DNA of 64,000 bases from an uncultured Campylobacter sp. (GTDB lineage Bacteria; Campylobacterota; Campylobacteria; Campylobacterales; Campylobacteraceae), in assembly GCF_937973075.1 (NCBI RefSeq), contig NZ_CALBWL010000065.1:1-64000 (forward strand), in the 5' to 3' direction. The notes below the pieces were generated by a model. The model had not been told where the DNA came from and did no database searches. It saw only the letters and a program-made list of their open reading frames with translations. The position numbers were made by a program, and so were the translations under genes. This document shows positions 61,055 through 64,000 of this stretch, one piece after another; within the stretch, counting starts at the first letter, position 1; every line of letters begins with the position of its first letter.

Positions 61055-61612
61055 TCAAACCTTCAAAAGCTCGGCTTCTTTGGCCTTGACTGCGTCGTCG
61101 ATCTTGGCGGAGTAAGAGTCGGTGATCTTTTGTACCTCGTCATAGCCCTTTTTGGCGTCGTCTTCGGAGATCGCTTTGTCTTTTTCGAGCTTTTTAATCT
61201 CGTCGTTGGCGTCTTTGCGGACGTTGCGAATGCCGATTTTGGCCTTCTCGCCCATCGCTTTAGCCTTTTTGGCGTTTTCTTGGCGTTGCTCGACCGTCAT
61301 CGGCGGGAAAAAGAGCTTCACGCTCTCGCCGTCATTAGTTGGGTTTACGCCGATATTCGCCGCTGCGATCGCGCTTTCGATCGTCTTTAGCATCGGTTTT
61401 TCCCACGGCGTGATCGAAATCGTTACCGCATCGGTCGAAAGGACGGTCGCGACCTGATTTAGCGGAGTTTGCGAGCCGTAATAATCCACGAAAATATGAT
61501 CTAGGATCGCCACGCTTACCTTGCCGGTGCGTAGCGTCGTAAAGTCCTTTTTTAAAGCCTCGATAGCTCGATCGCCGTTTGCTCTTTGCTCTTTGTAGAT
61601 AGCTTCTAGCAT
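61055..61612 (-). CDS. frr: Ribosome recycling factor
   Basis: This protein splits post-termination ribosomes together with EF-G. The 185-residue length and blocks such as LRTGKVSVAILDHIFVDYYGSQTPLNQVAT and SITPWEKPMLKTIESAI are standard, with GEKAKIGIRNVRKDANDEIKKLEKD in the long helices. TATAAT at 61640-61645 (minus) and AAAGGATTTG before the ATG give the promoter of the frr-pyrE-RDD-rnhB group. Confidence 0.96.
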   Translation of the reverse strand: MLEAIYKEQRANGDRAIEALKKDFTTLRTGKVSVAILDHIFVDYYGSQTPLNQVATVLSTDAVTISITPWEKPMLKTIESAIAAANIGVNPTNDGESVKLFFPPMTVEQRQENAKKAKAMGEKAKIGIRNVRKDANDEIKKLEKDKAISEDDAKKGYDEVQKITDSYSAKIDDAVKAKEAELLKV

Positions 61613-61639
61613 TCAAATCCTTTAAATAAAATTTGCGAA

Positions 61640-61645
61640 ATTATA
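61640..61645 (-). promoter_or_regulatory. -10 box of the frr operon
   Basis: TATAAT on the minus strand 27 nt before the frr ATG. Confidence 0.5.
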
Positions 61646-61713
61646 GCGTTAAAAAAATAAGAATAGCATTTAAAAGCGCGGATTTTGCGCTTTTAAATTT
61701 TAAAATTTAGAGT

Positions 61714-62235
61714 TTATTTAGTTGTGTTTTGATCTGCGGAAGCGGCGCTGGCATTGGTATCACTTGATGCTTGCGACCGAGCAGGCGCGCTAGCTGCGGC
61801 GGTATCGGTAGCAGGAGCTGCGGGTGCTTCGATCTTCGGAGCTGTTGAATTTACCTCGCTGCTATTTACAGGATTTGCTTCGGTGCTTGCCGGAGCGAAA
61901 TTAGGCTTTGCGCTTGAAGCTGGGATGTATGGCACGCCAGGGACAGCGTTTGGCACGGATTTAGTAGCATTTGCTTCAATCTTTACGCGATCGACTACGG
62001 AAGATTTAGCATCTTGCTGATAGAAATATGCGAGCACAAGTGTATTTATCACGAATAGAATTCCCATCGCGGCGGTAAATTTAGCTAAAAATCCAGCCGG
62101 ACCCTTCGCTCCAAATAAGCTTTCGTTGCTTCCGCTGTATGCGCCAAGCCCGATAGAAGAGCTCTTTTGCAGTAGAACGGAGATCGTAATTATCACGGCG
62201 AAGACGACTTGTAAAACCAAAAATAACGTAGTCAC
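61714..62235 (-). CDS. secG: Protein translocase subunit SecG with long Ala/Ser/Asn-rich tail
   Basis: SecG is part of the SecYEG channel. The core (residues 1-75) has two membrane helices (LFLVLQVVFAVIITISVLLQ and FLAKFTAAMGILFVINTLVLAYF) with the conserved SSSIGLGAYSGSNESLFGAKGPAG between them. The remaining 100 residues form an Ala/Pro/Ser/Asn-rich tail (ANPVNSSEVNSTAPKIEAPAAPATD), typical of Campylobacter SecG but of unknown use. TATAAT lies at 62268-62273 (minus). Confidence 0.93.
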   Translation of the reverse strand: MTTLFLVLQVVFAVIITISVLLQKSSSIGLGAYSGSNESLFGAKGPAGFLAKFTAAMGILFVINTLVLAYFYQQDAKSSVVDRVKIEANATKSVPNAVPGVPYIPASSAKPNFAPASTEANPVNSSEVNSTAPKIEAPAAPATDTAAASAPARSQASSDTNASAASADQNTTK

Positions 62236-62267
62236 TATAAAAACCTTTTGAAAAAATTGAATTTGCG

Positions 62268-62273
62268 ATTATA
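62268..62273 (-). promoter_or_regulatory. -10 box of secG
   Basis: TATAAT on the minus strand, 33 nt before the secG ATG. Confidence 0.5.
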
Positions 62274-62330
62274 ATAAAAGATTTATAAATTTTAAGTTAA
62301 GAGTGCACCGCACGAAGCGGTGCGTAAAAT

Positions 62331-63026
62331 TTAGTCTCTGCTTGCGCCGAAAATTCTTAGCAGCGAAAGGAAGAGATTGTAGATGTTTAGATACATATCT
62401 ACGGCAGCCATTATCGGTGAAGTGTAGGTGCCGTTGATGATGTTTTTAGTATCGTAGATGATATACATCGAAAAGATTAAAGCCGAAAAAGCTGAAATCG
62501 CTATATCAAGCACGGTGCTTTTGAAAAAGAAGTAGTTCAAAAGGCTTAGCACGATGATAGCCACAAGCGATACCAATAGCGGCTTGCCCCAAGAATCGAA
62601 ATTTGTCTTTGTATTCATCGCATAAACGGTAAGAGCACCGAAAGTAATTGCCGTAGCCACAAACGCATGCGTTACTACGTCTCCCGCGCCTGCTGCGATA
62701 TACATACCGATCAATCTACCTAGAGTAAGACCGGTAATAAAGGTAAATGCAAAAAGCAAAACTAGCGCAATCGTATTAGCGCCGCGATTTACAGCTGCTT
62801 GCATACCAAAGATCAGTCCCATTAAAACTACCAGATATAAAATCGGATGAAGAGCCAAGCTCACACCGAAACTCATCGCCACAAAAGCTCCTGCCGCCGC
62901 AGCTATCATCGAAGCGGTTAGAAGCGCGTAGGTTTGTTTGATAGTCTGAGAGATTCGTCCTTGTTCCAGTGATGCGTCCGATAGTTCATAGCCGTCCGCA
63001 TAGTTTCGTCTGTCGTATAGACTCAT
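62331..63026 (-). CDS. Bax inhibitor-1/YccA-family membrane protein
   Basis: This 231-residue protein has seven membrane segments and BI-1 family features: SQTIKQTYALLTASMIAAAAGAFVA, FITGLTLGRLIGMYI, AFVATAITFGALTVYAMNTK and the C-terminal YIIYDTKNIINGTYTSP...DMYLNIYNLFLSLLRIFG, which contains the Asp residues of the conserved pH- and Ca-sensing site. Position matches Cj0236c. AAGGAGAAAAAT precedes the ATG. Confidence 0.92.
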   Translation of the reverse strand: MSLYDRRNYADGYELSDASLEQGRISQTIKQTYALLTASMIAAAAGAFVAMSFGVSLALHPILYLVVLMGLIFGMQAAVNRGANTIALVLLFAFTFITGLTLGRLIGMYIAAGAGDVVTHAFVATAITFGALTVYAMNTKTNFDSWGKPLLVSLVAIIVLSLLNYFFFKSTVLDIAISAFSALIFSMYIIYDTKNIINGTYTSPIMAAVDMYLNIYNLFLSLLRIFGASRD

Positions 63027-63127
63027 ATTTTTCTCCTTCTTTTGATTTATGAGCGGGGAGTTTAGCGAAAATTTGGTAAATATATCATTAAAAATTCCCA
63101 GAATTCTATCTATTTATGAAAGTAATA

Positions 63128-63133
63128 TATAAT
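63128..63133 (+). promoter_or_regulatory. -10 box of the carbonic anhydrase gene
   Basis: TATAAT lies 25 nt before the ATG at 63158, with TTAAGGAGAAAG as the ribosome site. Confidence 0.55.
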
Positions 63134-63157
63134 TCCCGACTTTTTTAAGGAGAAAGT

Positions 63158-63826
63158 ATGCCCAGCCAGTTAATAAATGGAGCTATTAAATTTATGGAAG
63201 AAAATTTTGCCGAGCATGCCGAGCTTTTCGGAAGTCTGGCAAATCATCAAAAGCCCCACACGCTTTTTATCGGCTGCTCCGACTCGCGCGTGGTGCCAAG
63301 CCTAATTACTTCGACGCTTCCAGGAGAGCTTTTCGTCGTGCGAAATATCGCAAACGTCGTTCCTCCATACCGCATTAGCGAGGAATTTTTAGCGACTACC
63401 TCGGCGATTGAATACGCGCTATATTCGCTAAATATCAAAAATATCATCGTTTGCGGACACAGCAACTGCGGTGGCTGCGCGGCGCTGTTTTATGACGTAA
63501 AAAAGCTCGAAAAAATTCCAAACGTAAGGCGCTGGCTAAATTTAATGCAGCCCGTAAAAGACGAGGTCGAAAAGCTCAAAGATCTCGGCACCGACAAGCG
63601 TGAGTGGATCACCGAGAGATTAAATATTATAAATTCTATGCAAAATTTACTTAGCTTTCCTGGCATCAAAGACGCCTACAAAAACGGCGAGATTAAAATT
63701 TACGGCTGGCACTACGTCATCGAAACGGGCGAGCTATTCAACTACGACGACGAAGGCGCACATTTTACGCTATTAAATAAGGGAATGGATTATGAAAAAA
63801 TCTATAATCAGCTTTTTAACGATTAG
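63158..63826 (+). CDS. canB: Beta-class carbonic anhydrase
   Basis: This enzyme hydrates CO2 to bicarbonate. The 222-residue protein has the zinc ligands and catalytic Asp-Arg pair in CSDSRVVPS and the His/Cys ligands in CGHSNCGGCAALFYD. FVVRNIANVVPP and GWHYVIETGELFNYD are further family blocks. In C. jejuni (Cj0237) it is needed for growth at low CO2. It overlaps the next gene by 35 bp. Confidence 0.95.
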   Translation: MPSQLINGAIKFMEENFAEHAELFGSLANHQKPHTLFIGCSDSRVVPSLITSTLPGELFVVRNIANVVPPYRISEEFLATTSAIEYALYSLNIKNIIVCGHSNCGGCAALFYDVKKLEKIPNVRRWLNLMQPVKDEVEKLKDLGTDKREWITERLNIINSMQNLLSFPGIKDAYKNGEIKIYGWHYVIETGELFNYDDEGAHFTLLNKGMDYEKIYNQLFND

Positions 63827-64000
63827 TCTTTTTAGCGCCGCCTTAGCGTTTGCAGACCTCAACACGACCGGCGAGGGAAGCTTTGTAGAGACGAATTCTT
63901 CTACTCCAGAGACAAATCTTACTTTAGAAAACAATAAAACCGAGATCAAAAAGGAAGTCGCTAAAATTTTATCCAAATCGCTCGGCGCGGAAGATGGCAA
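63792..64000 (+). CDS. Start of a membrane protein gene, possibly MscS-family (cut by window end)
   Basis: This is an open frame of 69 codons running off the window. It begins with a signal peptide (KKSIISFLTISLFSAALAFAD) followed by an Asn/Thr/Glu-rich linker (TTGEGSFVETNSSTPETNL) and a helical stretch. In C. jejuni the gene after canB (Cj0238) is a mechanosensitive channel with a similar periplasmic start; the call rests on synteny only. AAGGGAATGG precedes the ATG, which lies inside the canB end. Confidence 0.6.
   Translation, partial: MKKSIISFLTISLFSAALAFADLNTTGEGSFVETNSSTPETNLTLENNKTEIKKEVAKILSKSLGAEDG

Noticed and set aside
1..64000. tRNA, rRNA, CRISPR, transposase and phage genes
   Set aside because: Reading through both strands I found no cloverleaf with a GGTTCRANTCC arm, no rRNA core sequence, no evenly spaced identical repeats with unique spacers and no integrase or transposase frames. 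A tRNAscan or CRISPR search would settle it.

Overview
This window looks like a chromosomal segment of a strictly respiratory, micro-aerophilic or anaerobic Campylobacter. The 3' end (about 59.3-64.0 kb: rnhB, RDD protein, pyrE, frr, secG, a BI-1 protein, a beta-carbonic anhydrase and the start of a further membrane-protein gene) matches the order I remember from Campylobacter jejuni (Cj0232c-Cj0238). The respiratory gene sets are of the epsilonproteobacterial type best known from Wolinella. Base composition is clearly higher in G+C than C. jejuni, which points to a G+C-rich species such as C. gracilis; that species call is inference.

Layout. (1) 0-8 kb, minus strand: a complete nickel-pincer cofactor set (larA, larC, larE, larB) is co-transcribed with a DUF2809 gene and L(+)-tartrate dehydratase (ttdA, ttdB), behind a Dcu-type C4-dicarboxylate carrier with an unusual insertion. 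(2) 8.2-20.3 kb, plus strand: a clade II nitrous oxide reductase cluster (beta-propeller gene, nosZ, B, D, G, C1, C2, H, F, L, Y and a second NosL-like gene). (3) 20.5-25.9 kb: a Ni carbon monoxide dehydrogenase with a long His-rich N-terminal extension, then a FecCD/FecE-type ABC importer pair. (4) 26.3-32.3 kb: accessory genes, including an A+T-rich island of duplicated small proteins bounded by a 30-bp direct repeat, and two minus-strand enzymes. (5) 32.8-47.7 kb, minus strand: a sulfite respiration locus (mccR, mccS, then mccA, B, C, D, ccsA1) continuing without a break into a Sel1 protein, a tandem NosL protein (MccL-like), an FtsX/ATPase ABC exporter and a degenerate NosL protein. (6) 48-53 kb: a Met/His-tailed membrane protein, small unknowns and the octaheme/tetraheme pair haoA/haoC. 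(7) 53.3-54.7 kb: a second class I hydro-lyase pair, likely the true fumarase. (8) 55-64 kb: two unknown membrane proteins, TerC and the housekeeping block.

How it works together. The cell would take up C4-dicarboxylates and dehydrate tartrate or malate, and could use N2O, sulfite and nitrite/hydroxylamine as electron acceptors through NapGH-like, NrfD-like and NapC-like quinol dehydrogenases. Two metals dominate: nickel (LarA, CooS) and copper (NosZ, MccA, at least four genes with NosL domains and two proteins with Met/His-rich tails). A palindromic A/T-rich motif (TTAAACTAA-N4-TTAGTTTAA and relatives) recurs at the promoters of dcu, cooS, mccR and the fumarase, suggesting a shared regulator.

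Two structural oddities run through the window. Short AATTCYGC repeats lie in frame inside several genes and give Asn-Ser-Ala-rich protein inserts. Intergenic regions are filled with AAATTTTAAAATTT-like sequence and contain few recognisable genes. No rRNA, tRNA, CRISPR array, transposase or phage gene was seen.
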